Shown piece by piece: positions 9,217-17,566 of a stretch of 64,000 bases of DNA. The stretch lies in assembly GCF_000024925.1 (NCBI RefSeq), contig NC_013521.1:1488001-1552000 (forward strand). Reading direction: 5' to 3'. Each line of letters starts with the position of its first letter. Within the stretch, counting starts at the first letter, position 1. The position numbers and the translations under genes were made by a program. The stretch is from Sanguibacter keddieii DSM 10542. GTDB taxonomy: Bacteria; Actinomycetota; Actinomycetes; Actinomycetales; Cellulomonadaceae. The notes under the pieces were generated by a model that was not told the DNA's origin, did no database searches, and was given only the letters and a program-made list of their open reading frames with translations.

Positions 9217-10746
9217 TCACATGTCGCGGAACACCGTGATCTGCGCGCCGAGCGCCGTGAGGCGGTCGGCGAGGTCTTCGTAGCCGCGGCGGATCATGTA
9301 GACGTTGCGCAGCACCGACGTGCCCTGCGCGGCGAGCATGCCGAGCAGCACCACGACCGCGGGACGCAGCGCCGGCGGGCACATGAGCTCGGCGCCGCGC
9401 CAGCGCGTCGGCCCCTCGACGAGCACACGGTGCGGGTCGAGCAGGCGGACGTTGGCGCCGAGGTTGGTGAGCTCGGTGAGGTAGATGGCCCGGTTGTCGT
9501 AGGTCCAGTCGTGGATCATCGTGCCGCCCTCGGCAGACGCGGCGATCACGGCGAAGAACGGCAGGTTGTCGATGTTCACGCCGGGGAACGGCATCGCGTG
9601 GATCTTGTCGATCGGGGCCTTGAGCTCGCTCACGTGCGTCGTGATGTCGACCAGGCGGGTGCGGCCGTTGGTCGACATGTACTCGGCCGTCATGTCGTAG
9701 CGGAAGCCCATGGTGCGCAGGATCGCCAGCTCGATCTCGACGAACTCGATCGGCACGCGCCGGATGGTGATCGACGACTTCGTGACGATCGCCGCCGCCA
9801 GGAAGGTCATGGCCTCGACCGGGTCCTCCGACGGTGCGTACTCGATGTCGGTGTCGATCACGGGCACGCCGTGGACCACGAGCGTCGTGGTACCGACGCC
9901 CTCGATCTTCACGCCGAGGTCCTCGAGGAAGAAGCAGAGGTCCTGGACCATGTAGTTCGGGCTCGCGTTGCGGATGGTCGTCACGCCGTCGTGGCGGGCC
10001 GCGGCGAGGATCGCGTTCTCGGTCACCGTGTCGCCGCGCTCGACCAGGACGATGGCGCCGTCGGCCTGGCGGTCGCGGTCGACGTCCACGTGGTACTGCT
10101 CCTCGGTGGCGCGGACCTCGACGCCGAAGTGCCGCAGCGCGAGCATGTGCGGCTCGACGGTCCGGGTACCCAGGTCGCAGCCACCGGCGTAGGGGAGGGT
10201 GAAGGTCGGGCGGTCGTGGACCAGCGGGCCGAGGAGCATGAGGATGCTGCGGGTGCGGCGCGCGGCCTCCTGGTCCATCTCGTCGAGGGCGAGCGTCGCG
10301 GGCGGCTGGAGCACGAGGTCGCGGCCGTCCTCGGTCCACTCGGCGCTCACGCCGATGCTGCGCAGCACCTCGAGGATGCGGTCCACCTCGGCGATGCGGG
10401 CCACGCCGCGCAGCGTGGTGCGGCCGCGGTTGAGCAGGGATGCGCAGAGCAGCGCGACCGCGGCGTTCTTGGAGGAGCGGATGTCGACGGCGCCGCTGAG
10501 CTCGCGGCCGCCGTGCACGCGCAGGTGCATGACGTCGCTGCGGCCGAGCGTGAGGAGCTCGGCGTCGAGTGCCTCCGATATGCGTCGGACGGTGTCGAGA
10601 GAGAGGTTCTGGCCGCCCTTCTCGATCCGGTTGACCGCGCTCTGGCTCGTGCCGATCTTGTCGGCCAGGTGCGCCTGGGTCCAGCCGTGGAGCTTGCGTG
10701 CGTCGCGGATGAGGGTGCCGATACGGGCAGCGTCGATCGTCGTCAT
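9217..10746 (-). CDS. XRE-HTH domain fused to UDP-GlcNAc enolpyruvyl transferase (MurA-like)
   Basis: Residues 1-70 form a Cro/C1-type helix-turn-helix (RDARKLHGWTQAHLADKIG, then SQSAVNRIEKG). Residues ~75-509 form an EPSP-synthase-fold enzyme of the MurA family. MurA normally transfers enolpyruvate from PEP to UDP-GlcNAc in the first step of peptidoglycan synthesis. Key residues are kept: the SKNAA lysine, the Cys in GGCDLGTRTVE (Cys190, the fosfomycin target position), an Asp in NIDN that aligns with the catalytic base, and the Arg in PPALRPA. The sequence is clearly diverged from housekeeping MurA, so it may be a second copy or a sensor. ATG at 10746 is favoured over an in-frame GTG 9 nt upstream because TACGGT lies 7 nt before it. 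It is inserted between holA and rpsT, which are often adjacent. Confidence 0.85.
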   Translation of the reverse strand: MTTIDAARIGTLIRDARKLHGWTQAHLADKIGTSQSAVNRIEKGGQNLSLDTVRRISEALDAELLTLGRSDVMHLRVHGGRELSGAVDIRSSKNAAVALLCASLLNRGRTTLRGVARIAEVDRILEVLRSIGVSAEWTEDGRDLVLQPPATLALDEMDQEAARRTRSILMLLGPLVHDRPTFTLPYAGGCDLGTRTVEPHMLALRHFGVEVRATEEQYHVDVDRDRQADGAIVLVERGDTVTENAILAAARHDGVTTIRNASPNYMVQDLCFFLEDLGVKIEGVGTTTLVVHGVPVIDTDIEYAPSEDPVEAMTFLAAAIVTKSSITIRRVPIEFVEIELAILRTMGFRYDMTAEYMSTNGRTRLVDITTHVSELKAPIDKIHAMPFPGVNIDNLPFFAVIAASAEGGTMIHDWTYDNRAIYLTELTNLGANVRLLDPHRVLVEGPTRWRGAELMCPPALRPAVVVLLGMLAAQGTSVLRNVYMIRRGYEDLADRLTALGAQITVFRDM

Positions 10747-10753
10747 GCGAACC

Positions 10754-10759
10754 ACCGTA
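10754..10759 (-). promoter_or_regulatory. -10 box (TACGGT) of the XRE-MurA gene
   Basis: TACGGT on the minus strand lies 7 nt before the ATG at 10746, the leaderless geometry seen elsewhere in this window. Its upstream end overlaps the palindrome at 10758-10775. No recognisable -35 box. Confidence 0.45.
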
Positions 10760-10775
10760 TCTCACACATGAGATA
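10758..10775. promoter_or_regulatory. Operator-like palindrome upstream of XRE-MurA
   Basis: Perfect inverted repeat TATCTCA-CACA-TGAGATA (7-bp arms, 4-bp spacer). It is AT-rich in a GC-rich background and occupies the -10/-35 spacer of the gene that encodes an N-terminal XRE DNA-binding domain. The size and placement fit an autorepressor operator for a Cro/C1-type dimer. Binding is inference. Confidence 0.55.
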
Positions 10776-10902
10776 AAAGTGTGTGCAGTGTGCGGCGGGT
10801 TCCGGAGGAGGCCCGCAGGCCGTCCTCACCTGCGACGACGCTCGGCGCCCTGGTCGCGGCGGTTCGGCGCGCCCTGGCGGCACGGAGGGTCCGGGTACGA
10901 CA

Positions 10903-10935
10903 AAGGCGCCGCCCCGACACGGGAAGCGACGCCTT
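10903..10935 (-). terminator. rpsT terminator
   Basis: Read on the minus strand, AAGGCGTCGC pairs with GCGGCGCCTT (10 bp including one wobble pair). An inner CCCG-TGT-CGGG hairpin lies between the arms and TTTG follows. It sits 43 bp after the rpsT stop codon, the expected place for an intrinsic terminator. The DNA from here to 10757 shows no gene. Confidence 0.7.
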
Positions 10936-10977
10936 GGGCGTGATCTCCGGCACCGAGGTGTCAGAGATCAGTGAGAC

Positions 10978-11238
10978 TCACAGGCCGTTGACGGCCTTTG
11001 CAAGAGCCGACTTGCGGTTCGCGGCCTGGTTGGCGTGGATGACGCCCTTGGACACGGCCTTGTCGAGCTTCTTGGACGTGATGACAAGTGCAGCGACAGC
11101 AGCGTCCTTGTCGCCAGCGTTGACCGCGGTCCGCACACGACGAACGTGCGTGCGGAGCTCGGTCTTGATGGCGTTGTTGCGAAGGCGAGCCTTCTCGTTG
11201 GTGCCGATGCGCTTGATCTGAGACTTGATGTTAGCCAC
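10978..11238 (-). CDS. rpsT: 30S ribosomal protein S20
   Basis: An 86-residue basic protein beginning (M)[20 protein letters not shown] and ending [15 protein letters not shown], both diagnostic of bS20. It binds the 5' and 3' minor domains of 16S rRNA during 30S assembly. The start is a GTG at 11238, so the encoded Val codon is read as Met. Starts farther upstream would add a tail absent from the family. A ~130-nt untranslated leader precedes it if TAGGTT at 11377-11382 is the -10 box. Unusual start codons are known for S20 and reduce its translation, with autoregulation in E. coli. Confidence 0.96.
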   Translation of the reverse strand: MANIKSQIKRIGTNEKARLRNNAIKTELRTHVRRVRTAVNAGDKDAAVAALVITSKKLDKAVSKGVIHANQAANRKSALAKAVNGL

Positions 11239-11376
11239 GTGAGGACTCTCTGGTGATTTCGCCGAAGCGAGTGAACAGGTCGTAGAAGGCGTTTCCAGGA
11301 CCGGGACTGGGGTGGGGAACCCGTGGAGAGGTACTGGAATGGTGCCCGCCGACCCGGGCGGAGCACGCAAAGACCG

Positions 11377-11382
11377 AACCTA
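11377..11382 (-). promoter_or_regulatory. Candidate rpsT -10 box (TAGGTT)
   Basis: TAGGTT on the minus strand about 140 nt upstream of rpsT, in the gap after the pemK-like gene. It would give a long 5' UTR (about 11239-11370) in which S20 autoregulation could act. No -35 box is evident; this is a pattern match only. Confidence 0.35.
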
Positions 11383-11432
11383 CCAGATCGCCCCCGCTCC
11401 CGACAGGGGCCACGGGTGAGCCGTCGCCCACG

Positions 11433-12014
11433 TCAGACGTGCAGACGGCTCACGACGGAGGCGAACAGCTCGCGCGACACGATCGCGCCCTCGCGGCGGA
11501 CCGCCGCGGGGTCGACCCGGACCACGCGGTCGAGCCGCACCTCGCTCGGGCGGCCCTCGTGGTCCCAGGTGCCCGCGCCGATGTCCATCCACCGCCTGCC
11601 GTGCCGGTCCTCGGCGGCGGCGTCGCGCCCGTGGTCCTTGCTCGTGAGCATGAGGCCGAGCAGCCACGGGCCGTCCCGGCCGACCAGCAGGACCGGGCGG
11701 TCCTTGCCGCGCGCGTGGTCCTCCTCGTACGGGACCCAGGTCCAGACGACCTCGCCCGGGTCGGGCTTGCCGTCGAGGTCGGGCGAGTACTCGGCCCGGA
11801 CCGTCCCGGCGAAGTCGCCGGGATAGGTGGCCGGTGGTGCCTCGGGTCGTCGCTGCGTGGTGGTCCCGCGAGCGACGCCAGGGCTCGGGCGGCCCGGCCG
11901 TGTCGTCGGTCCGGCCGTCGTGCGCGGCCCGCGGTCGCTCGTCGCACGGGAGAGCCCGCTCAGCACGGCGCGGGCGACGCGGGCGGCGGTCGTGGTCCAG
12001 GGGGTCTTCGCCAT
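11433..12014 (-). CDS. PemK/MazF-family (type II toxin fold) protein
   Basis: The 193-residue protein has a Pro/Arg/Thr-rich, probably disordered N-terminal region (about 1-65) and a PemK/MazF-type beta-barrel domain (about 68-190). That domain shows VVWTWVPYEEDHARGKDRPVLLV, the family's substrate-loop region, and ends with RVDPAAVRREGAIVSRELF. Family toxins are ssRNA endoribonucleases (MazF, PemK). No antitoxin-like gene lies beside it, so it may be an orphan or a housekeeping actinobacterial member. ATG at 12014 follows TAGCGT by 6 nt, with no separate ribosome site. Nuclease activity is not established by the sequence. Confidence 0.8.
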   Translation of the reverse strand: MAKTPWTTTAARVARAVLSGLSRATSDRGPRTTAGPTTRPGRPSPGVARGTTTQRRPEAPPATYPGDFAGTVRAEYSPDLDGKPDPGEVVWTWVPYEEDHARGKDRPVLLVGRDGPWLLGLMLTSKDHGRDAAAEDRHGRRWMDIGAGTWDHEGRPSEVRLDRVVRVDPAAVRREGAIVSRELFASVVSRLHV

Positions 12015-12020
12015 CCTCGA

Positions 12021-12026
12021 ACGCTA
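12021..12026 (-). promoter_or_regulatory. -10 box (TAGCGT) of the pemK-like gene
   Basis: TAGCGT on the minus strand, 6 nt from the ATG at 12014: leaderless geometry. The 140-bp gap up to 12169 also holds the divergent promoter for the DUF485/symporter pair. Confidence 0.5.
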
Positions 12027-12168
12027 GCCCGGTTGTCAGCCGGCGGCAGATCTGCGCGACGCCCCGGGGGGGTGGTTGCGACTCACCCGCCCCTGAGGCA
12101 GTGTGGCCCGGGTCACACAACTCAGTGTGCGCCGGGCAACGACGCCCGGGGCATCTCCAGGAGGCGCG

Positions 12169-12579
12169 ATGACCGACGCAGCTCAGACCCCCGTCTCACC
12201 CGACGACGGACCACCGACAGGTCCGCCGGGTGGAGGCGGTGGCCGACCGCAGGACCCCTCGACCGACCTCCTCGACTACGAGCAGGTGCAGGACAGCCCC
12301 GAGTTCCAGGCGCTCCGGCGCCGGTTCCGCCGCTTCGTCTTCCCGATGACCGCGTTCTTCCTCGTCTGGTACCTCACCTACGTGCTGCTCGCGGACTACG
12401 CGCACGGCTTCATGAGCACGCAGGTGTGGGGGAACATCAACGTCGGCCTGCTGCTGGGGCTCGGCCAGTTCGTCACGACCTTCGCGATCACCATGATCTA
12501 CGCCCGCTGGGCCAACAAGAAGCAGGACCCCATGGCGGACGAGCTCCGTCAGCGCATCGAGGGACGTGATCTCGTATGA
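12169..12579 (+). CDS. DUF485 domain membrane protein
   Basis: A 136-residue protein with a Pro/Gly-rich cytoplasmic start and then the DUF485 core, [20 protein letters not shown] followed by two membrane segments (about residues 58-80 and 93-115) and a basic end. DUF485 proteins are almost always encoded beside acetate/solute:sodium symporters of the ActP/MctC type and are thought to be an accessory subunit; the role is not proven. The ATG at 12169 has a strong ribosome site (AGGAGG 6 nt upstream). The stop overlaps the symporter start by 4 bp. Confidence 0.92.
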   Translation: MTDAAQTPVSPDDGPPTGPPGGGGGRPQDPSTDLLDYEQVQDSPEFQALRRRFRRFVFPMTAFFLVWYLTYVLLADYAHGFMSTQVWGNINVGLLLGLGQFVTTFAITMIYARWANKKQDPMADELRQRIEGRDLV

Positions 12580-14246
12580 CCGGCACCGTCTCCGCCGCAG
12601 GCACGGCCGACCAGGGCTACGTGCTCGCCGCCTCCGAGGACATCGGCAACCCGGTCGTCAACATCGGCATCTTCCTCGCCTTCGTGGCGGTCACCCTCGT
12701 GGTGGTGCTGCGGGCCTCGCGGACCAACAAGACCGCCGAGGACTACTACGCCGGCGGGCGCTCCTTCACCGGTCCGCAGAACGGCACCGCGATCGCGGGG
12801 GACTACCTGTCGGCCGCGAGCTTCCTCGGCATCGTCGGGGCCATCGCGATCAACGGCTACGACGGGTTCCTCTACTCCATCGGGTTCCTCGTCGCGTGGC
12901 TCGTCGCGCTGCTGCTCGTCGCCGAGCTGCTCCGCAACACCGGCAAGTTCACGATGGCCGACGTCCTGTCCTTCCGGCTCAAGCAGCGCCCCGTCCGCAT
13001 GGCCGCAGCCCTGACGACGCTCGCAGTCGTGTTCTTCTACCTGCTCGCCCAGATGGCCGGCGCCGGGGGACTGGTCGCGCTGCTGCTGGGCATCGACAGC
13101 TCCGGCGGACAGGCCGTCGTCATCGCCGTGGTCGGTGCGCTGATGATCCTCTACGTGCTCATCGGCGGGATGAAGGGCACCACCTGGGTGCAGATCATCA
13201 AGGCCATCCTGCTCATCGCCGGCGCCGGGATCATGACCGTGTGGGTGCTCGCCAAGTTCGGCTTCAACCTCTCCGACGTGATCCAGGGCGCCATCGACAC
13301 CTCCGGCATCGCCGGCCTGGCCGAGCCCGGCGCGCAGTACGGCGGCAGCGAGACGAGCAAGCTGAACTTCCTGTCGCTCGCCCTGGCCCTCGTGCTCGGC
13401 ACGGCGGGCCTGCCGCACGTGCTCATGCGCTTCTACACGGTGCCCACCGCCAAGGAGGCCCGCCGGTCCGTGGTCTGGGCCATCTGGCTCATCGGCATCT
13501 TCTACCTCTTCACCCTCGTCCTCGGCTACGGGGCCGGGGCGCTCGTTGGCGCCGACACGATCAACGCCGCACCGGGTGGCGTGAACTCGGCCGCGCCGCT
13601 GCTGGCCTTCGCCCTCGGCGGCGAGATCCTGCTCGGGCTCATCTCCGCGGTGGCCTTCGCGACCATCCTCGCGGTGGTCGCCGGGCTCACCATCACCGCG
13701 GCGGCGAGCTTCGCGCACGACATCTACGCCTCCGTCATCAAGAAGGGCGAGGTGAACCCGGACGGCGAGGTCAAGGTCGCCCGGATGACCGTCGTGGTCA
13801 TCGGGCTGCTGGCGATCGTCGGCGGCATCTTCGCCAACGGCCAGAACGTCGCTTTCCTCGTGGCCCTGGCCTTCGCCGTCGCGGCGAGCGCCAACCTGCC
13901 GACCATCATCTACTCGCTGTTCTGGAAGCGCTTCAACACCCGGGGAGCGCTGTGGAGCATGTACGGCGGCCTCGCGTCGTGCCTCGTGCTCATCACCTTC
14001 TCGCCCGTCGTCTCGGGCAAGACGGACGACGCCGGCAACAGCCTGTCGATGATCCGCGACACCGGCATCGACTTCGCGTGGTTCCCGCTCGAGAACCCCG
14101 GCATCGTCACCATCCCGCTCGGGTTCCTGCTCGGCATCGTCGGCACCCTCACCAGCCGCGAGAAGGGAGACAAGGCCAAGTACGCCGAGATGGAGGTGCG
14201 CTCCCTCACAGGCGCCGGCTCCGAGAAGGCCGCCACCAACCACTAG
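12576..14246 (+). CDS. Cation:acetate (monocarboxylate) symporter, SSS family
   Basis: The 556-residue sodium:solute symporter family member has about 13 membrane segments. It shows [23 protein letters not shown] and [14 protein letters not shown] near the N-terminus (ActP/MctC signatures) and the [25 protein letters not shown] region late. The closest known roles are acetate, propionate or pyruvate uptake driven by Na+ or H+. Its substrate cannot be told from sequence alone, so I give no symbol. It is translationally coupled (ATGA) to the DUF485 gene. Transcription probably ends at the large palindrome 20 bp downstream. Confidence 0.92.
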   Translation: MTGTVSAAGTADQGYVLAASEDIGNPVVNIGIFLAFVAVTLVVVLRASRTNKTAEDYYAGGRSFTGPQNGTAIAGDYLSAASFLGIVGAIAINGYDGFLYSIGFLVAWLVALLLVAELLRNTGKFTMADVLSFRLKQRPVRMAAALTTLAVVFFYLLAQMAGAGGLVALLLGIDSSGGQAVVIAVVGALMILYVLIGGMKGTTWVQIIKAILLIAGAGIMTVWVLAKFGFNLSDVIQGAIDTSGIAGLAEPGAQYGGSETSKLNFLSLALALVLGTAGLPHVLMRFYTVPTAKEARRSVVWAIWLIGIFYLFTLVLGYGAGALVGADTINAAPGGVNSAAPLLAFALGGEILLGLISAVAFATILAVVAGLTITAAASFAHDIYASVIKKGEVNPDGEVKVARMTVVVIGLLAIVGGIFANGQNVAFLVALAFAVAASANLPTIIYSLFWKRFNTRGALWSMYGGLASCLVLITFSPVVSGKTDDAGNSLSMIRDTGIDFAWFPLENPGIVTIPLGFLLGIVGTLTSREKGDKAKYAEMEVRSLTGAGSEKAATNH

Positions 14247-14266
14247 AGCGCGCACCCGCGCCCGTC

Positions 14267-14332
14267 CTCATGCCCGTGGCGCGCCCGCGCACCCCTCCGC
14301 GGAGGGGTGCGCGGGCGCGCCACGGGCATGAG
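14267..14332. terminator. 66-bp perfect, spacerless palindrome (likely terminator)
   Basis: Two 33-bp arms, 14267-14299 and 14300-14332, are exact reverse complements with no intervening base. The left arm begins CTCATGCCCGTGG and the centre is CCTCCGCGGAGG. As RNA it would form a stem of about 31 bp with a 4-nt loop. It lies 20 bp after the symporter stop and before the lepA promoter, so it probably terminates the DUF485-symporter transcript. It is far longer than needed for a terminator. Confidence 0.75.
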
Positions 14333-14404
14333 AGGGGGTGGGGTGTGCGGGGTGGGGCGAGTGAGGGAGGGGTGGGGCGGTGCCACCTCGGTGTGGGGTC
14401 GTGG

Positions 14405-14410
14405 GACAAT
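14405..14410 (+). promoter_or_regulatory. Candidate lepA -10 box (GACAAT)
   Basis: GACAAT ends 6 nt before the GTG start of lepA. It differs from the TANNNT pattern at the first position but keeps the leaderless spacing. A G-rich stretch without genes (14333-14404) separates it from the 66-bp palindrome. Confidence 0.4.
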
Positions 14411-14416
14411 CGACCC

Positions 14417-16300
14417 GTGACTCCCATCCCCTCAGCGGCCAACCTCGCCCGTATCCAGCCCGCGGCCACTGCACCGGAGCTGCTCCGAAACTTCTGCATC
14501 ATCGCGCACATCGACCACGGCAAGTCGACGCTGGCCGACCGCATGCTCCAGATGACCGGTGTCGTCGACCCGCGCGCCATGCGCGCGCAGTACCTCGACC
14601 GCATGGACATCGAGCGCGAGCGCGGCATCACCATCAAGTCGCAGGCGGTCCGCATGCCGTGGGAGGTCGCCGACGAGCACGGCGTGCCCACCGGCTACGC
14701 GCTCAACATGATCGACACCCCGGGCCACGTGGACTTCACCTACGAGGTCTCGCGCTCGCTCGCCGCCTGCGAGGCCGCGGTGCTCCTGGTCGACGCCGCG
14801 CAGGGCATCGAGGCCCAGACGCTCGCCAACCTGTACCTCGCCATGGAGAACGACATGGCGATCATCCCGGCGCTCAACAAGATCGACCTGCCGGCAGCCC
14901 AGCCCGAGAAGTACGCGGAAGAGCTCGCGAACCTCGTCGGCTGCGAGCCCGAGGAGGTCCTCCAGATCTCCGGCAAGACGGGTGTCGGCGTCCCCGCGCT
15001 GCTCGACCGCATCGTGCTCAAGACCCCGGCGCCGGTCGGCGACCCGGACGCCCCGGCCCGCGCGATGATCTTCGACTCCGTGTACGACACCTACCGCGGT
15101 GTCGTCACCTACGTCCGCGTCGTCGACGGCAACCTCGCCCCGCGCGAGCGCGTCATCATGATGTCGACCCGGGCGACCCACGACCTCCTCGAGATCGGCG
15201 TCTCGTCCCCCGAGCCCATCCCGACCAAGGGGCTGGGCGTCGGCGAGGTGGGCTACCTCATCACCGGCGTCAAGGACGTCCGCCAGTCCAAGGTCGGCGA
15301 CACCGTCACCAACGCCGCGAAGCCGGCCGACGACGCCCTCGGCGGCTACTCCGACCCCAAGCCGATGGTGTTCTCCGGCCTGTACCCGGTCGACGGCTCG
15401 GACTACCCGGTGCTGCGCGACGCGCTCGACCGCCTCAAGCTCAACGACGCCGCGCTCATCTACGAGCCCGAGACGTCCGTCGCGCTCGGATTCGGGTTCC
15501 GTGTCGGCTACCTCGGCCTGCTGCACCTCGAGATCGTGCGCGAGCGCCTCGAGCGCGAGTTCAACCTCGACCTCATCTCGACGGCCCCGAACGTCATCTA
15601 CGAGGTGACCATGGACGACAAGTCTGTCGTCACGGTGACCAACCCGAGCGAGTTCCCGGGCGGCAAGATCGGCGAGGTCCGCGAGCCCATCGTCAAGGCC
15701 ACCGTCATCGCGCCGTCGGAGTTCATCGGCGCCGTCATGGAGCTGTGCCAGGGCCGCCGCGGCGAGCTGCAGGGGATGGACTACCTCTCGGCCGACCGTG
15801 TCGAGATGCGCTACATCCTCCCGCTGGCGGAGATCGTCTTCGACTTCTTCGACCAGCTGAAGTCGCGCACCCGCGGGTACGCCTCCCTCGACTACGACGT
15901 GATCGGCGAGCAGGCGGCCGACCTCGTCAAGGTCGACATCCTGCTCCAGGGCGAGCAGGTGGACGCCTTCAGCGCGATCGTGCACAAGGACAACGCGTAC
16001 TCGTACGGGCTGTCGATGGTGGGCAAGCTGAAGAACCTCATCAACCGTCAGCAGTTCGAGGTGCCCATCCAGGCCGCCGTCGGCGCCCGGATCATCGCGC
16101 GCGAGACCATCCGCGCCATCCGCAAGGACGTCCTCGCCAAGTGCTACGGCGGAGACATCTCCCGCAAGCGCAAGCTCCTCGAGAAGCAGAAGGAGGGCAA
16201 GAAGCGCATGAAGACCATCGGGTCCGTCGAGGTCCCGAAGGAAGCCTTCATCGCCGCCCTGACCTCCGAGCAGACGGAGTCCCGAGACAAGAAGAAGTGA
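14417..16300 (+). CDS. lepA: Elongation factor 4 (LepA)
   Basis: Translational GTPase of 627 residues that back-translocates or remodels stalled ribosomes and aids 30S assembly. G1 appears as [10 protein letters not shown]2/switch I as RGITIKSQ, G3 as DTPGH and G4 as NKID. Domains II, III and V follow, and the LepA-specific C-terminus ([45 protein letters not shown]) is diagnostic. GTG at 14417 is chosen because the upstream DNA is non-coding G-rich sequence and a -10-like box lies 6 nt away. hemW follows after 7 bp, a widely conserved pair. Confidence 0.97.
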   Translation: MTPIPSAANLARIQPAATAPELLRNFCIIAHIDHGKSTLADRMLQMTGVVDPRAMRAQYLDRMDIERERGITIKSQAVRMPWEVADEHGVPTGYALNMIDTPGHVDFTYEVSRSLAACEAAVLLVDAAQGIEAQTLANLYLAMENDMAIIPALNKIDLPAAQPEKYAEELANLVGCEPEEVLQISGKTGVGVPALLDRIVLKTPAPVGDPDAPARAMIFDSVYDTYRGVVTYVRVVDGNLAPRERVIMMSTRATHDLLEIGVSSPEPIPTKGLGVGEVGYLITGVKDVRQSKVGDTVTNAAKPADDALGGYSDPKPMVFSGLYPVDGSDYPVLRDALDRLKLNDAALIYEPETSVALGFGFRVGYLGLLHLEIVRERLEREFNLDLISTAPNVIYEVTMDDKSVVTVTNPSEFPGGKIGEVREPIVKATVIAPSEFIGAVMELCQGRRGELQGMDYLSADRVEMRYILPLAEIVFDFFDQLKSRTRGYASLDYDVIGEQAADLVKVDILLQGEQVDAFSAIVHKDNAYSYGLSMVGKLKNLINRQQFEVPIQAAVGARIIARETIRAIRKDVLAKCYGGDISRKRKLLEKQKEGKKRMKTIGSVEVPKEAFIAALTSEQTESRDKKK

Positions 16301-16307
16301 GGCAGTC

Positions 16308-17564
16308 GTGACCCCGGCTCTCCCCGACGGCGACCCGGCTCCCGACGACGGCACGCTGCCCACCTGGGTGGCGTCCGGCGCAGCCGACCGCCGGTTCGGC
16401 GTCTACATGCACGTCCCGTTCTGCACCGTGCGGTGCGGGTACTGCGACTTCAACACGTACACCGCGAGCGAGCTCGGCGGTGGCGCCAGCCAGTCCGCGT
16501 ACGCGACGACGGCCGTCTCCGAGATCGAGATGGCCGGGCGTCTCATGGACGCGGCCGGTCTGCCGCGCCGTGAGGTGTCGACCGTGTTCGTGGGTGGCGG
16601 CACGCCCACCCTGCTGCCCGCCCGCGACCTCGCGACGATGCTGGCGGCCGTCCGCAGCACCTGGGGGCTCGCGGACGACGTCGAGGTGACCACCGAGGCG
16701 AACCCGGACTCGGTGACCCCGGAGTCCCTGGCGGTCCTGGCCGACGCCGGGTTCACCCGTGTCTCCTTCGGTATGCAGTCGGCGGTCCCGAGCGTCCTCG
16801 CGACCCTCGAGCGCACCCACGACCCCCGCCGCATCCCGGACGTGGTGCGCTGGGCGCGGGACGTCGGCCTCGACGTCTCGCTCGACCTCATCTACGGCAC
16901 GCCGGGGGAGACCCTCGACGACTGGCGCACGAGCGTCGAGTCGGCGCTCGCCACGGGCGTCGACCACGTCTCGGCCTACGCGCTCGTGGTCGAGCAGGGC
17001 ACCAAGATGGCCGCCCAGGTGCGTCGCGGTCAGCTCACGCTGCCCAACGAGGACGACCAGGCCGCCAAGTACGAGCTCGCCGACGACCTCCTCACCGAGG
17101 CGGGCCTCGGCTGGTACGAGGTGTCCAACTGGGCGCGCACCGTCGACGGCGTGCAGCGCGCGTGCCGCCACAACCTCGCCTACTGGCGCGGGGACGACTG
17201 GTGGGGCGTGGGCCCCGGGGCGCACTCCTACCTCGGCTCCGACGTGCCCGGCACACGTGGCCTGCGCTGGTGGAACGTCAAGCACCCCGTGCGCTACGCC
17301 AACCGCCTCGCGGAGGGCCTCAGCCCGTCGGCCGGCCAGGAGACCATCGGCGACGACTCGGCCCAGCTCGAGCGCGTCATGCTCGGCGTCCGCCTGCGCG
17401 AGGGCTTCGCGACGGCCGACCTGTCGCCACGAGCACGGAAGGCCGTCGCCCAGCACGTCGCCGACGGCCTCGTCGACGGCCGCGCGGCCATCGCGGGCCG
17501 TGTCGTGCTGACCCGCCGCGGGCGCCTCCTCGCCGACACCGTCGTCAGAGACCTCACCGACTGA
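16308..17564 (+). CDS. hemW: HemW (radical SAM heme chaperone; CPO-III-like)
   Basis: The 418-residue radical SAM protein has the [4Fe-4S] motif CTVRCGYC (CxxxCxxC) inside VPFCTVRCGYCDFNTY, the VFVGGGTPTLL glycine-rich SAM motif and RVSFGMQS. HemW binds heme and is thought to deliver it to target proteins. It is commonly misnamed oxygen-independent coproporphyrinogen III oxidase, but it lacks the extra N-terminal HemN cysteine (CxxxCxxCxC). The C-terminal HemW domain (about 310-418) is present. GTG start just after lepA implies co-transcription. Confidence 0.93.
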   Translation: MTPALPDGDPAPDDGTLPTWVASGAADRRFGVYMHVPFCTVRCGYCDFNTYTASELGGGASQSAYATTAVSEIEMAGRLMDAAGLPRREVSTVFVGGGTPTLLPARDLATMLAAVRSTWGLADDVEVTTEANPDSVTPESLAVLADAGFTRVSFGMQSAVPSVLATLERTHDPRRIPDVVRWARDVGLDVSLDLIYGTPGETLDDWRTSVESALATGVDHVSAYALVVEQGTKMAAQVRRGQLTLPNEDDQAAKYELADDLLTEAGLGWYEVSNWARTVDGVQRACRHNLAYWRGDDWWGVGPGAHSYLGSDVPGTRGLRWWNVKHPVRYANRLAEGLSPSAGQETIGDDSAQLERVMLGVRLREGFATADLSPRARKAVAQHVADGLVDGRAAIAGRVVLTRRGRLLADTVVRDLTD

Positions 17565-17566
17565 CG

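Noticed and set aside
9217-10746. XRE-MurA as an inactive regulatory relic
   Set aside because: On hand alignment the Lys, Cys, Asp and Arg active-site positions are all present, so loss of catalysis is not supported.
16308-17564. Oxygen-independent coproporphyrinogen III oxidase (HemN)
   Set aside because: The cluster motif is CxxxCxxC without the extra HemN cysteine, and the lepA neighbour fits HemW.
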